64,000 bases of DNA, taken from assembly GCA_014896295.1 (NCBI GenBank), contig JADBKR010000008.1, positions 434,001-498,000 of the forward strand, written 5' to 3'. The stretch's first letter is position 1; each line of letters opens with the position of its first letter. Positions 42,188 to 51,350 of this stretch are shown here, one piece after another. This stretch comes from Limnochordaceae bacterium. GTDB lineage: Bacteria; Bacillota; Limnochordia; Limnochordales; Geochordaceae. The position numbers and the translations under genes were made by a program. The notes beneath the pieces are model-generated. The model was not told where the DNA came from and ran no database searches. It saw only the letters and a list, made by a program, of their open reading frames with translations.

Positions 42188-43165
42188 ATGTCAAACCGCA
42201 AGCGAACTGCCGTCCTGACCACCTTGGGACTCCTGATCGTGGCGGGGGCGGTGTTCTACCTCTCAGGATTTCCCGGAAATCCTCCGCCGGAGCGCGGGCA
42301 GCCCGGCCAGGTCCAGCGCTTCCAGAGCGAACCCCGCATCTCCCTTTACGTCAACCAGACCGGCCAGCGCACGGAGATCCCCATCGAACAGTACGTGGCC
42401 GGCGTCGTAGCCGGCGAGATGTGGGAAAACTGGCCGGAGAGCGCGTACGCCGCCCAGGCGATCCTGGCCCGCACCTTCACCCTGGAGATGATGTCCAGGG
42501 GCGGCACCCGCTCGCTCCACGGCACGGACATGTCGACCGATCCGGTCGAGGCCCAGGCCTACAACCCCTCTCGCATCAGCCCGGCCATTCGCCGGGCGGT
42601 CGACAGCACCCGGGGGCAGGTGTTGACGTACCAGGGACGCTACGCCAAGGCGTGGTTCCACGCCTACAGCGGCGGCCAGACTACGACGCCACAGGAAGGG
42701 TTGGGGCTTCCCAACGAACAGGCGCCCTACCTGCGTCCCGTGAAGCTGCCGTCCAACCCGCTGGTGCCGGGCCAGTTCCGCTCCTGGCGGGCGGAGTTTT
42801 CCGAGGCGGAAGTGCGTAGCGCCCTGGCCAAGAAGGGGATCACGGTCGGCACGATCCAGTCCATCCACGTCACCTCGAGGGGCCCGACGGGCCGGATCAC
42901 CCAGGTCGAGGTGGTCGGCTCCGGGGGGCGGCGCACCATCAGCGGCAACGACCTGAGGGTCGCGCTGGGGTCGGACCGCATGCGCTCTACCCTGGCGCGC
43001 ACCTTCGCCTTTGCCAAGGGCCGGCTGGTGGTGGAGGGGACCGGCTCCGGGCACGGGGTCGGCTTGAGCCAGTGGGATGCGCTGTTGATGGCGCGCCAGG
43101 GACGCTCGGCCCAGCAGATCGTGCAGGCCTTCTATCCCGGCGCTCGCATCGAGAAGTTGTGGTGA
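42188..43165 (+). CDS. SpoIID/LytB-domain protein
   Basis: The 325-residue protein has an N-terminal membrane helix (about 8-28) and a SpoIID domain: ISLYVNQTGQRTEIPIEQYVAGVVAGEM, the catalytic-type AAQAILARTFTLEMM, FHAYSGGQTT and the C-terminal GTGSGHGVGLSQWDALLMA. SpoIID-type enzymes are lytic transglycosylases acting on denuded glycan strands during engulfment. It is encoded just before yabP, so it is probably sporulation-related, either SpoIID itself or a paralogue. The ATG at 42188 opens the plus-strand run spoIID-like, yabP, yabQ, divIC. Confidence 0.88.
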   Translation: MSNRKRTAVLTTLGLLIVAGAVFYLSGFPGNPPPERGQPGQVQRFQSEPRISLYVNQTGQRTEIPIEQYVAGVVAGEMWENWPESAYAAQAILARTFTLEMMSRGGTRSLHGTDMSTDPVEAQAYNPSRISPAIRRAVDSTRGQVLTYQGRYAKAWFHAYSGGQTTTPQEGLGLPNEQAPYLRPVKLPSNPLVPGQFRSWRAEFSEAEVRSALAKKGITVGTIQSIHVTSRGPTGRITQVEVVGSGGRRTISGNDLRVALGSDRMRSTLARTFAFAKGRLVVEGTGSGHGVGLSQWDALLMARQGRSAQQIVQAFYPGARIEKLW

Positions 43166-43201
43166 GCGGGCTGCATATAGATGGCCCGGAGGTGCGCGCC
43201 G

Positions 43202-43492
43202 GTGGCGGAGCGGGGGGAACAGCCGGGACAGGTTCGCCATCAGCTCCTGCTCAAGGGGCGCCAGCAGCTGGAGCTGCAGGGCGTCCTCAGCGTCGACAGC
43301 TTCGACGAACAGGTGATGACGCTGCAGACCGACGCGGGCACGCTGATCATTCGCGGGGAGGGCATGCAGATTCACGCCCTCGACGTCGATCAGGGCACGA
43401 TGGCCGTCACCGGCCTCGTCCACAGCCTCGAGTACGCACAGGAGGCGGCGAAGCGCAGGGTGCGCGGCATCCTGCGCCGGCTCACCCGGTGA
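43202..43492 (+). CDS. yabP: Sporulation protein YabP
   Basis: This protein of about 96 residues has the YabP pattern: HQLLLKGRQQLELQGVLSVDSFDEQVM, TLQTDAGTLIIRGEGMQIHALDVDQGTMAVTG and the terminal basic helix. YabP is needed for spore coat/cortex assembly in the mother cell in Bacillus. I chose the GTG at 43202 because GGAGG (43188-43192) is 9 bases upstream; an ATG at 43181 has no ribosome binding site. It is followed by yabQ as in Bacillus. Confidence 0.9.
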   Translation: MAERGEQPGQVRHQLLLKGRQQLELQGVLSVDSFDEQVMTLQTDAGTLIIRGEGMQIHALDVDQGTMAVTGLVHSLEYAQEAAKRRVRGILRRLTR

Positions 43493-43623
43493 CCCCGAGG
43501 ACCCGCGCCCCGGCAGGGCGTCATGCCGTGCCGTCCGCTCACGCTCGCTCTCGCCGTCTTTTCACCTCTTCCGCCCCACCCCCATAGCATGGTGAGCGTC
43601 GCCGGATAGGGGGTTGGGCGGAC

Positions 43624-44073
43624 ATGATCACGCTCCTGGGCCAGATGGCCCTGGTGGGGAGGGTCGCGCTGGCCGGCGTCGTCCTGGGCCTGGCGTGGGA
43701 CCTCTACCGTTGCTTCAAAGGCATGATGCGTTTCGGGCGCCGCTCGCCCGCGCTGTTCGTGCTCGACCTCGTCTTCCTCGCCGTGCTCGGGCCCGTCGCC
43801 TTCACCCTGCTCCTCGTCGCCGACGGGGCCCAGATGCGGCTGTCCACGCTCGTGGGGCTCGGGACCGGTGCTGTGGTCTACTTCGTCACGTTGAGCCCGC
43901 TCGTGGAGCAGGCGTGCTGGTCGGTGTGGGCCGGCCTGGGAGCCCTGGCCCGGCGCGCCTTCGGCGCGTGGTGGGGATCGTGCGTCGCAGCCGCCCCTGG
44001 GGGGTGCCCTGAGCGCCCCGGGGCACCCGTTCTCGAACCCGGGCAGGAGCTCGGCCCCCGTCCGGGGAAGTAG
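43624..44073 (+). CDS. yabQ: Spore cortex biosynthesis protein YabQ
   Basis: The 149-residue protein has three to four hydrophobic segments: about 5-25 (MALVGRVALAGVVLGLAWDLYR), 44-64 and 73-90. This matches the YabQ family, an integral membrane protein required for the cortex. The C-terminal 45 residues are Gly/Pro-rich and not conserved. It lies between yabP and divIC, the order found in Bacillus. GGGGGTTGGG precedes the ATG. Confidence 0.85.
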   Translation: MITLLGQMALVGRVALAGVVLGLAWDLYRCFKGMMRFGRRSPALFVLDLVFLAVLGPVAFTLLLVADGAQMRLSTLVGLGTGAVVYFVTLSPLVEQACWSVWAGLGALARRAFGAWWGSCVAAAPGGCPERPGAPVLEPGQELGPRPGK

Positions 44074-44126
44074 GATGCTTCGCCGGCCGCAACGGCCGCT
44101 GGGGCCGGCGACGGGGGTCGGTCGGG

Positions 44127-44462
44127 GTGGTCTTCCACTTTCGGGGGCGGCGCTACCGCCTGGGCCGCAAGCTATGGGTGCGGGCCGGCGTGCTCGTCGC
44201 CCTCATGGGCATCGCTTCGTTCGCGGGAGCGGCCTACCGGACCTACGAGATGCACCGCAGGCTCGATCGCCTGCAGGCGGCCATCGCCGCGCAGCGATCG
44301 AGCAACGCCCGCCTGGAGAAAGCGCTGCGGGAGGCGTCCCAACCGGCTGCGGTGGAGTCGAGGGCACGGGTCATGCTGGGGCTCGTGAAGCCCGGGGAGC
44401 AGGTCTTCGAGCCGGCCGTGGTGGTGCCGCCGGGCGACCCGTATCGGGTGGACAAGCGTTAG
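44127..44462 (+). CDS. divIC: Septum formation initiator DivIC/FtsB family protein
   Basis: The 111-residue protein has a basic cytoplasmic N-terminus, one transmembrane helix (about 19-38) and a coiled coil (about 40-72, YEMHRRLDRLQAAIAAQRSS). A short C-terminal domain follows with VESRARVMLGLVKPGEQVF, typical of DivIC/FtsB. It forms part of the FtsB-FtsL-DivIB complex in the divisome. The start is a GTG at 44127 with GGGGGTCGG upstream. It closes the yabP-yabQ-divIC run and is convergent with spoVT. Confidence 0.9.
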   Translation: MVFHFRGRRYRLGRKLWVRAGVLVALMGIASFAGAAYRTYEMHRRLDRLQAAIAAQRSSNARLEKALREASQPAAVESRARVMLGLVKPGEQVFEPAVVVPPGDPYRVDKR

Positions 44463-44482
44463 CACCGGTCTCCGCTCCGCCC

Positions 44483-44515
44483 CCCACGCCCGTGCTGCCC
44501 GTGCGCGGGCGTGGG
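44483..44515. terminator. Hairpin between convergent divIC and spoVT
   Basis: CCCACGCCCG (44483-44492) pairs perfectly with CGGGCGTGGG (44506-44515) around a 13-base loop. There is no T-tract. It lies 20 bases after the divIC stop and 70 bases from the spoVT stop. Confidence 0.5.
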
Positions 44516-44585
44516 CCGGTGCTTGCCGGGGCGGCCGGGGGAAGCGTGAAGGCACGGTGGCGTTCGTGCCGCGCGCGGACCGCCT

Positions 44586-45140
44586 TTACTGCTCCATCTG
44601 CTTGGCCAGAAAACCGGCGGCCGTCTCCGCCAGCTTCAGTTCGAGCTCACCGACGCGCTTGTCGGGCTCCTTGGTCCCCAGCACCACCGCTCCGATGGGA
44701 TCCCCTTCGGCGATGATGGGGGCGACGACCATGGAGATGAACTCCCAGCGCTCTTCCTCCTCACCCTCCCCCGGGGCTCGGGTCTCTCCGGGGCGGGGGA
44801 AGAGCACCGGTTTGCGGCCTTCCATGACCCGCTCGATCGCGGGGGTCACCGGCTTGTCCATCCATTGCTTCTTGGGCGCACCGGCTACCGCCACCACCGC
44901 GTCCCGGTCGGTAATGATCGCGATATGGCCGGTCGTCTCGTAGAGCGAGTCTGCGTACTCCTGGGCAAACTCCCCCAGCTCGCCGATGGGGGAGTATTTC
45001 TTCAGGATGACCTCGCCCTCGCGGTCCACGAAAATCTCCAGCGGGTCTCCCTCACGAATCCTGAGGGTCCTGCGGATCTCCTTGGGTATGACCACTCGCC
45101 CGAGGTCGTCGATGCGCCGGACGATCCCGGTAGCCTTCAC
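44586..45140 (-). CDS. spoVT: Stage V sporulation protein T
   Basis: The 184-residue protein has an N-terminal AbrB-type swapped-hairpin DNA-binding domain (KATGIVRRIDDLGRVVIPKEI, residues 2-50) and a C-terminal GAF-like domain (about 60-180). This is the SpoVT layout. It regulates sigma-G-dependent genes in the forespore. The GTG at 45140 has GGAGGGG about 6 bases upstream. A sequence resembling a sigma-G promoter lies about 100 bases upstream. Gene order mfd-spoVT is as in Bacillus. The GAF domain contains an unusual acidic insert (RAPGEGEEEERWEF). Confidence 0.95.
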   Translation of the reverse strand: MKATGIVRRIDDLGRVVIPKEIRRTLRIREGDPLEIFVDREGEVILKKYSPIGELGEFAQEYADSLYETTGHIAIITDRDAVVAVAGAPKKQWMDKPVTPAIERVMEGRKPVLFPRPGETRAPGEGEEEERWEFISMVVAPIIAEGDPIGAVVLGTKEPDKRVGELELKLAETAAGFLAKQMEQ

Positions 45141-45237
45141 GTGCCACCCCTCCACATCACAACCTGCACTTCCACGACTGCCGCCGGCCGGTTGCCTGCC
45201 GTAGCGCCTGCCGCGATCTTCTCCTGCTTCCCGGCCG

Positions 45238-45267
45238 TAGTATACAGCCGTGCAATTTGACCTATAC
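45238..45267 (-). promoter_or_regulatory. Candidate sigma-G promoter of spoVT
   Basis: On the minus strand GTATA (45267-45263) and TATACTA (45244-45238) are separated by 18 bases. This fits the forespore sigma-G consensus (GNATR, 18 bases, CATNNTA) at all but one position. It overlaps the end of mfd. In Bacillus spoVT is a sigma-G gene, which supports the assignment. Confidence 0.5.
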
Positions 45268-48200
45268 AGGGCGGTTTTCGCCGGGTTTCATCGCCATGGT
45301 AGCGATAGATACCCCCTGGCTCTTCACTCCGCCGCTTACCGTCGCCTCAACGCCCTTGGCCTGGGGCCACGCCTCCCGGACCTGTTCCAGAAGCGTGCGC
45401 AACGCCGCCAGCAACTGCCCGTCGTCCAGCCCCGCCCGCCGCAGCCACACCACGTCGGTCCGGTTGGGGCGGAAGCTCAGGCGCCCCCGGAGCATCGAGG
45501 CGGCTCTGGCGACTCCCTCCGGCGGTAGCTGGATCCCCGGCCAGGCTTTGACGGCTGCGCTGTCGCGCTCCAGCGTGATCGTCGCCACGCCCGTCTCCCG
45601 AGCCAGGAGCTTGAGCCGGGCCACCTCCAACAGGTGCTCGACGCTGACCGGCAGCTCCCCGAAACGGTCCCTCAGGTCGGCCGCAATCGCCTCGATTTCG
45701 TCGTAACCTTCAGCGGCGGCGATCCGCCGGTAAAACTCGACCTTCTGCGCCGCATCCGGTACGTACTCGTCCGGCAGGTACGCATCGACACTCAGATCCA
45801 GCACGGGCTCGGGCGGCTTCTGCACCGTCTCGCCCTTCACCTCACGGACCGCCTCTTCCAGTAGCCGGCAATACATCTCGAACCCGACCGAAGCGATGTG
45901 ACCGTGCTGCTCGGGCCCCAAGAGATTCCCGGCGCCCCGGATCTCCAGGTCTCGCAGCGCGATCTTGAAGCCCGAGCCCAGCTCCGTGAACTCCCGGATC
46001 GCCTCCAGCCGGCGCTCCGCATCCTCCGAGAGCACCCGCTCCTTGCGGTACGTGAAGTACGCGTACGCCACCCGGTGCGAGCGCCCGACCCGGCCCCGCA
46101 ACTGGTACAGCTGGGCGAGGCCCATCCGGTCGGCGTCGTACACGATCAGCGTATTGACGTTGCCAATGTCCATGCCCGTCTCGATGATGGTCGTGCAGAC
46201 CAGCACGTCGTACTGGCCGTTGAGGAAATCGAGCATGACCTGCTCGAGGCGGGACTCGTCCATCTGCCCATGCGCCACCGCCACCCTGGCCTCCGGCACC
46301 AGCGCCTGGACGTGGGCAGCCATGCGGTCGATGGTCTGGACCCGGTTGTAGACGAAGTAGACCTGTCCCTGCCGCGCCAGCTCCCGGGTGATGGCGTCCC
46401 GGATGAGATCGTCCTGGAACTCTACCACATACGTTCGAACCGGATAACGCCCTTCTGGGGGGGTCTCAATCACGCTCATGTCCCGCAGCCCTGACAGCGC
46501 CATGTGCAGGGTACGGGGAATGGGGGTCGCGGTCATCGTCAAGACGTCGACCGTACGGCGCAGTTCTTTCAAGCGCTCCTTCTGGGCCACGCCGAAGCGC
46601 TGCTCCTCGTCCACGATGACCAGGCCGAGGTTCTTGAACTGCACGTCCTTCGACAACAACCGGTGGGTGCCGATCACGACGTCGATCGTGCCCAGCCGAA
46701 GCCCCTCGATGATGGCCGCCTGCTCGCTCGCGGATTGGAAGCGGGAGAGCATCTCGAGCCGCACCGGGTAGCCGGTCATCCGCTCCGAGAACGTGCGGTA
46801 GTGCTGCTGGGCCAGGATCGTCGTCGGTACCAGCACGGCCACCTGCCGCCCGTCGGCCACCGCTTTGAACGCGGCCCGCATGGCCACCTCGGTCTTGCCG
46901 TACCCGACGTCACCGCACAAGAGCCGGTCCATGGGGCGCGGCCGCTCCATGTCTCGCTTGACCTCTTCGGTGGCCCGTAGCTGGTCCGGGGTCTCCTCGT
47001 ACGGGAACGCCTCCTCGAACTCCCGTTGCCACGGCGAATCAGGGCCAAAGGCGATGCCGGGCTGGGCCTGGCGGGCCGCATAGAGTTCCAGCAGCGACCT
47101 GGCCATCTCGTGAACGGATTCTTCCACCCGCTTCTTGACCCTGGCCCACTCGCCCCCGCCGAGCCGGTGCAGCTTGGGCGGCTCGTCGTCGCTGCCGATG
47201 TACTTTTGCAGCAGGTGGACCTGGTCGGTCGGCACGTACAGCCGGTCTTCTCCGGCGTAGCGCACTACCAGGTAGTCCCGCCGTACTCCCGCGACGTCCA
47301 TCGTTTGAATGCCCTGGTAGCGGCCGATGCCGTGGTTGACGTGCACCACGTAGTCGCCCTCGCGCAGCTCCAGGTAGTCCGTGATCCGCGCCCCGGCCTC
47401 CGTGGGCGCCGTCCTGGCGCGCCGGGCCGGGCGCCTTGGGGTGCCGTACACCTCCGCCTCGGTGAGCACCAGCAGCCGCAGCTCGGCCAGCTCGAATCCC
47501 GACTCCAGGGGTGCCGGCACCACCACCACGTTGCCGGGCTTGAGCTGGCCGTCGAGCCGCTCCGAAAGGATCGCGGGCACCGACTCGCCTACCAGCCCCT
47601 CACGTACCCGCTCCGCCCGGCCCTGCCCGCTCAGGGCCAGGAGCACGCGGAAGCGCTGCCGCTGGCGGTTGCGCAGCTCGTCGGCGAGAAGCTGCCAGTT
47701 GCCGTGGAACGAGTCGGCGGGGCGGACGGGCAGTGGTGTGCACGTGCTGGGGTTCGGTCTCCGCCAGGCGACGCGGCAGGAGGGTCAGGTACAACGTTCG
47801 GCTGCGGCGGGATGCCCGAATCAGGTCATCCCACCACCCGAACACCCGGTCCTCCTCGGGGAGGACCCGCCCTCGCTCCAGCAGGGAAGTGAAGGTTTCG
47901 CTCCACTCGGTCTGCGCCGCACTCACCCGCTCCTTCAAGCGCGAGGGGTCGTCCAGCACCACCAGGGCCGGGGCGCCATACTCGGGCAACAGGGGGAGCC
48001 GGCCGAAGAAGAGCGGCCGGTACTGGTCGGCGCCCTCGACGTACCCTTGTTGCGAGATGCGCTCCAGATGGGCGCCCGTACGATCGAGGAGCTTTTGCGC
48101 CTCCTCCTCCTTGCCCATCGCGCAGCCGCTGCGCCTGCCGGCGCGCCGACGCCTCCAGGCGCGCCAGGCCCTCGCCGGGGCCGTCGGCGGGTAGCAGGAA

Positions 48201-48914
48201 CTCCCGGGCCGGTCCGAGCACCACCTCCTCCAGGTGCCCGGCCGAACGCTGGCTCTCCACGTCGAAGAGGCGGATGGATTCCACCACGTCGTCGAACCAC
48301 TCGATCCGCACCCCTGCGCTGCGGTCCAGGGGCAGGCAGTCCAAGATGTCTCCCCGCAAGCTCAGCTGCCCGGGCCCCTGCACTTTCGTGCGGCGCTCGT
48401 AACCCGCCGCCGTCAGGGCGCGGGCGAGCTCCGCTGGATCCCTCCGATCTCCCACCCGGATCCGGTGCACGTGGCGGGCGAGCACGTCGGCCGGCACGAG
48501 CCGCTCGGTGGCCGCCGTCACCTCCGCCACCACCACGGAGACCGGGCGACCTGCGCCGGCCAGGCGCATCAGCGCGTCCAGCCGCTGCCCGACCAGTTCG
48601 GGAGACGGGGAGACCTCTTCGTGGGGCAGGGTCTCCACGGCCGGGAAGTAGCCGACCCGCTCCTCGCCGACGAGGTGCAGCAGGTCGTCCCTCCAGCGCT
48701 CGGCCGTGGTGCGCGTGTGGGTGAGCACCAGGACCGGTAGCGGCTCCTGGGCCCTACCGTTGAGCTCTTCGAAGAGCGCGGCCACGAGCGTGCTTTTCTG
48801 GGAACCCGTGACCCCCACGACCATCTGCTCGGACGGAACCTCAGAAAAGCCCCGCACGATGCGCCGAACGCTCTCCGCCTCGCGTACCAGGCTCACCAGC
48901 CCTGCCAGTACCAT
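45262..48914 (-). pseudogene. mfd: Transcription-repair coupling factor Mfd, split by two frameshifts
   Basis: Three consecutive minus-strand frames together encode a full-length Mfd of about 1,215 residues. The first (48914 to about 48120) has the degenerate UvrB-like N-terminus (VGVTGSQKSTLVAALFEEL, LPHEEVSPSPELVGQRLDAL, LSLRGDILDCLP). The second (about 48118-47720) covers the middle. The third (about 47720-45262) has the RNA-polymerase-interacting domain (GDYVVHVNHGIGRYQGI), the helicase motifs (LLCGDVGYGKTEVAMRAAF, DEEQRFG, TATPIPRTL, QLRGRVGRS) and the C-terminal TRCF domain. The second junction is in a run of four G (47719-47722); dropping one base restores TTARPADSFHGNW. The first is at about 48117-48125. 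Both read as one extra base. Either assembly error or true inactivation fits. Confidence 0.88.
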
Positions 48915-48947
48915 GCTCGACGCCAACTCCTCACCACGCGCCCTCGG

Positions 48948-48978
48948 CCGGCCTGCTCCGCTGGTGGGGAGCGGCCGG
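48948..48978. terminator. Candidate hairpin between pth and mfd
   Basis: CCGGCC-T-GCTCC (48948-48959) pairs with GGAGC-GGCCGG (48968-48978) with one bulged base and an 8-base loop. No T-tract is seen, so it may be only partial or a processing site. Confidence 0.35.
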
Positions 48979-49034
48979 CTTCACCGTCCTCGCCGAAGCT
49001 TTCTTCTTGGATCGTGAGGCCTGCGGCGACGCTG

Positions 49035-49646
49035 TCAAGGACGCTTTTCTCCGGGCGACGCCGCGTTGAATCGGGCCATGGCCTCCTCGACGCCGTAACG
49101 GCCCCAGCACTCGGCCGCCTGCGCGGCCATCGCCACGGCGTCGTCCAGCAGGGGCTCCTCGTCCGGCCCGGGCGGCTGCAGCACGTAGTCGACGCCGCTC
49201 ACTCCGGGAGGGGGCTCGCCGATGCCGATCCGGAGTCTCGCAACCTGGGAGGTGCCCAGGTGATCGAGGATCGACTGCATACCCTTATGCGCGCCGCTGC
49301 TCCCGCCGCGCCGGATCCGGATACGGCCCGGGGGCAGCGCCATGTCGTCGTACACGACGAGGACGGCGTCCAGAGGCACGCGCCACCGGTCGACCAGGCA
49401 TGCCACCGCCCGGCCGCTATCGTTCATGTAGGTCAACGGGTAGGCGAGGAGCCACTCGATGTCCGCGGAGCGGGCCCGCACCACCATCGCCTCGCACAAC
49501 GCGACGGGCCGGGCGCCGCCCAGCCGGCGCGCCAGGTGGTCGAGCGCGCGAAAACCCATGTTGTGCCGTGTCGTCGCGTAGCGGGGCCCCGGGTTGCCGA
49601 GGCCCACCACCAACCGCACGGCAGAGACCGGGCCCGTTTCGCCCAC
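49035..49646 (-). CDS. pth: Peptidyl-tRNA hydrolase
   Basis: The 203-residue protein has LVVGLGNPGPRYATTRHNMGF with the catalytic His, YPLTYMNDSGRAV, VVYDDMALPPGRIRIRRGGSSGAHKGMQSI and LRIGIGEPP, all conserved in bacterial Pth. It releases tRNA from stalled peptidyl-tRNA. The GTG at 49646 has no strong ribosome binding site; an internal GTG (AVRLVVG) is possible. It lies 11 bases after the L25 gene, as in Bacillus (ctc-pth). Confidence 0.95.
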   Translation of the reverse strand: MGETGPVSAVRLVVGLGNPGPRYATTRHNMGFRALDHLARRLGGARPVALCEAMVVRARSADIEWLLAYPLTYMNDSGRAVACLVDRWRVPLDAVLVVYDDMALPPGRIRIRRGGSSGAHKGMQSILDHLGTSQVARLRIGIGEPPPGVSGVDYVLQPPGPDEEPLLDDAVAMAAQAAECWGRYGVEEAMARFNAASPGEKRP

Positions 49647-49657
49647 CGGACCGGATC

Positions 49658-50335
49658 TCAGCGCTCCTTCTCGTCCTCTTCTTCCTCAGCCTCGCGCTTT
49701 CTCGTGACCCGCTCCGGCTCGGCCGGCGCCGCCTCGACCGCGGCCGGCTGTGCCTGCTCCTCGGCCGTGGACCTCGGCACGATCGCGCTCACCAGCACGG
49801 TCTCCGGGTCGGTCAGGATGCGCAGCCCCTCAGGGACCGGAAGGTCTGCCACCGTGATGCTCTGGCCTGCATCCAGGGCCGCCACGTTGACCGCGAAGTA
49901 GGGCGGGATGGCCGTGGGCAGGCACTCCACCTCGATCTCGCGCTCGCCCATGGCCGGCACGAGCCCCCGCCGCTCGAGCTCCTCGGCCCCCTCCACGAGC
50001 ACCGGCACCGAGGCCCTGACCGGGCGGTCCATCGGAGGCGCGTAGAAGTCCACGTGGAGGATCTCCCCGCTCACGGGGTCCCGCTGGACCTCCTTCACCA
50101 GCGCCTGGCGCTCCGGCGCCCCATCGGTCTCTCCTTCCACCTTCACCCGGATCAGTTTCGCCCGCGACCCCTCGGAGCGCAACAGGCGGTCCAGGGCGCG
50201 ACCGTCCACCTCGATGGGCAGGGACGTCCCGGGACCGTAGAGGCTTCCCGGCACCCGGCCGCTCCGGCGCAGCTTGCGTGCCGCCCCTTTACCCGTCTGG
50301 GTGCGGGACGAGACAGCGATCTCCAGGTCTGCCAC
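49658..50335 (-). CDS. ctc: 50S ribosomal protein L25/general stress protein Ctc
   Basis: The 225-residue protein begins LEIAVSSRTQTGKGAARKLRRSGRVPGSLYGPG, the L25 domain that binds 5S rRNA. A C-terminal TL5-type domain (about 95-190, VPVLVEGAEELERRGLV) and an acidic tail (EAEEEEDEKER) follow. This is the long Ctc/TL5 form. A strong GGAGGTGA lies 9 bases before the GTG start. It is between prs and pth, as in Bacillus. Confidence 0.95.
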   Translation of the reverse strand: MADLEIAVSSRTQTGKGAARKLRRSGRVPGSLYGPGTSLPIEVDGRALDRLLRSEGSRAKLIRVKVEGETDGAPERQALVKEVQRDPVSGEILHVDFYAPPMDRPVRASVPVLVEGAEELERRGLVPAMGEREIEVECLPTAIPPYFAVNVAALDAGQSITVADLPVPEGLRILTDPETVLVSAIVPRSTAEEQAQPAAVEAAPAEPERVTRKREAEEEEDEKER

Positions 50336-50339
50336 GATC

Positions 50340-51350
50340 TCAGGTCACCTCCGCCCGCCTTGCGGCGGGAGTTGGAATCGTGAAGAGCCGGCTGACGGAC
50401 TCCTCGGTGAAAATGCTCCGGATGGCCTCGGCGAGCAGGGGCGCCACCGACAGCACCCGCAGGCGGTCGAAGGCCACCCTGGCGGGCAGGGGAATCGTAT
50501 CCGTGATCACGACCTCTACGATGGGCGCCGCGGCCATCCGCTCGAAGGCGCCCGGCGAGAAGATCCCGTGGGTGGCGCACCCGTACACCGCCCGTGCTCC
50601 TTCCTCGACCAGCGCGGTCGCCGCCTGGGCCAGCGTGCCGCCGGTGTCAATGATATCATCCACCAGGATGGCGGTGTGACCGGCCACGTCGCCGATGACG
50701 TGCATCACCTCGGCCACGTTGGGTTCGGGGCGCCGCTTGTCGCAGATCGCCAGCCCGCACCCGAGGCGCTCGGCCAGTTCACGGGCGCGCACGACGCCGC
50801 CCACGTCCGGCGCCACCACCACCGGCGAAGGCAGGTGGAGCGAGGCGAAGTAGTCGGCGAGGATGGGCAGCGCCTTGAGGTTGTCCACGGGAATGTCGAA
50901 AAACCCCTGGATCTGGCCGGCGTGCAGGTCGATGGTCAGCACCCGGTCCGCACCGGCGGCGGCGAGCAGGTTGGCGAGCAGCTTGGCCGAAATCGGGTCC
51001 CTGGCCTGCATCTTCCGGTCCTGCCGGGCGTATCCGTAGTACGGGACGACGGCGGCCACCTCTGCGGCGGAGGCGCGCTTCATGGCGTCGATCATGATGA
51101 GGAGTTCCATCACGTTCTCCGCGGGGGCGAACGTGGATTGGATGATGAAGACGTGAGCTCCCCGCACGCTCTCCAGGATCCGCACGTTGACCTCGCCGTC
51201 CCGGAACCGCCCCACCCTGGCGGCTCCGAGGTCGACGCCCAGGCAGGCGGCTACGTCCCGGGCCAGCTGTGGATTGGCGTTGCCGCTGAAGATCCGCAGG
51301 CGTTTGTGATGATGATCCAGCCGAGGCTCCAGGGAGGCGCCGTCGATCAT
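50340..51350 (-). CDS. prs: Ribose-phosphate pyrophosphokinase
   Basis: The 336-residue protein has the PRPP synthetase motifs: RIFSGNANPQLARDVAACLGV, GRFRDGEVNVRILESVRGAHVFIIQS, YYGYARQDRKMQARDPISAKLLANLL, and the PRPP-binding ILVDDIIDTGGTLAQAA. It makes PRPP for nucleotide, His and Trp synthesis. The ATG at 51350 overlaps the glmU stop (ATGA), so translation is coupled. The N-terminal 15 residues (MIDGASLEPRLDHHH) extend beyond the usual start. Confidence 0.96.
   Translation of the reverse strand: MIDGASLEPRLDHHHKRLRIFSGNANPQLARDVAACLGVDLGAARVGRFRDGEVNVRILESVRGAHVFIIQSTFAPAENVMELLIMIDAMKRASAAEVAAVVPYYGYARQDRKMQARDPISAKLLANLLAAAGADRVLTIDLHAGQIQGFFDIPVDNLKALPILADYFASLHLPSPVVVAPDVGGVVRARELAERLGCGLAICDKRRPEPNVAEVMHVIGDVAGHTAILVDDIIDTGGTLAQAATALVEEGARAVYGCATHGIFSPGAFERMAAAPIVEVVITDTIPLPARVAFDRLRVLSVAPLLAEAIRSIFTEESVSRLFTIPTPAARRAEVT

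Noticed and set aside
43493-43623. Sigma-E promoter before yabQ
   Set aside because: A CATAGCAT resembles part of a sigma-E -10 box, but no matching -35 element was found, so it is not listed.
45262-48914. Programmed frameshifting in mfd
   Set aside because: There are two shifts, no slippery heptamer with a downstream structure is obvious, and nearby genes show the same type of one-base surplus.
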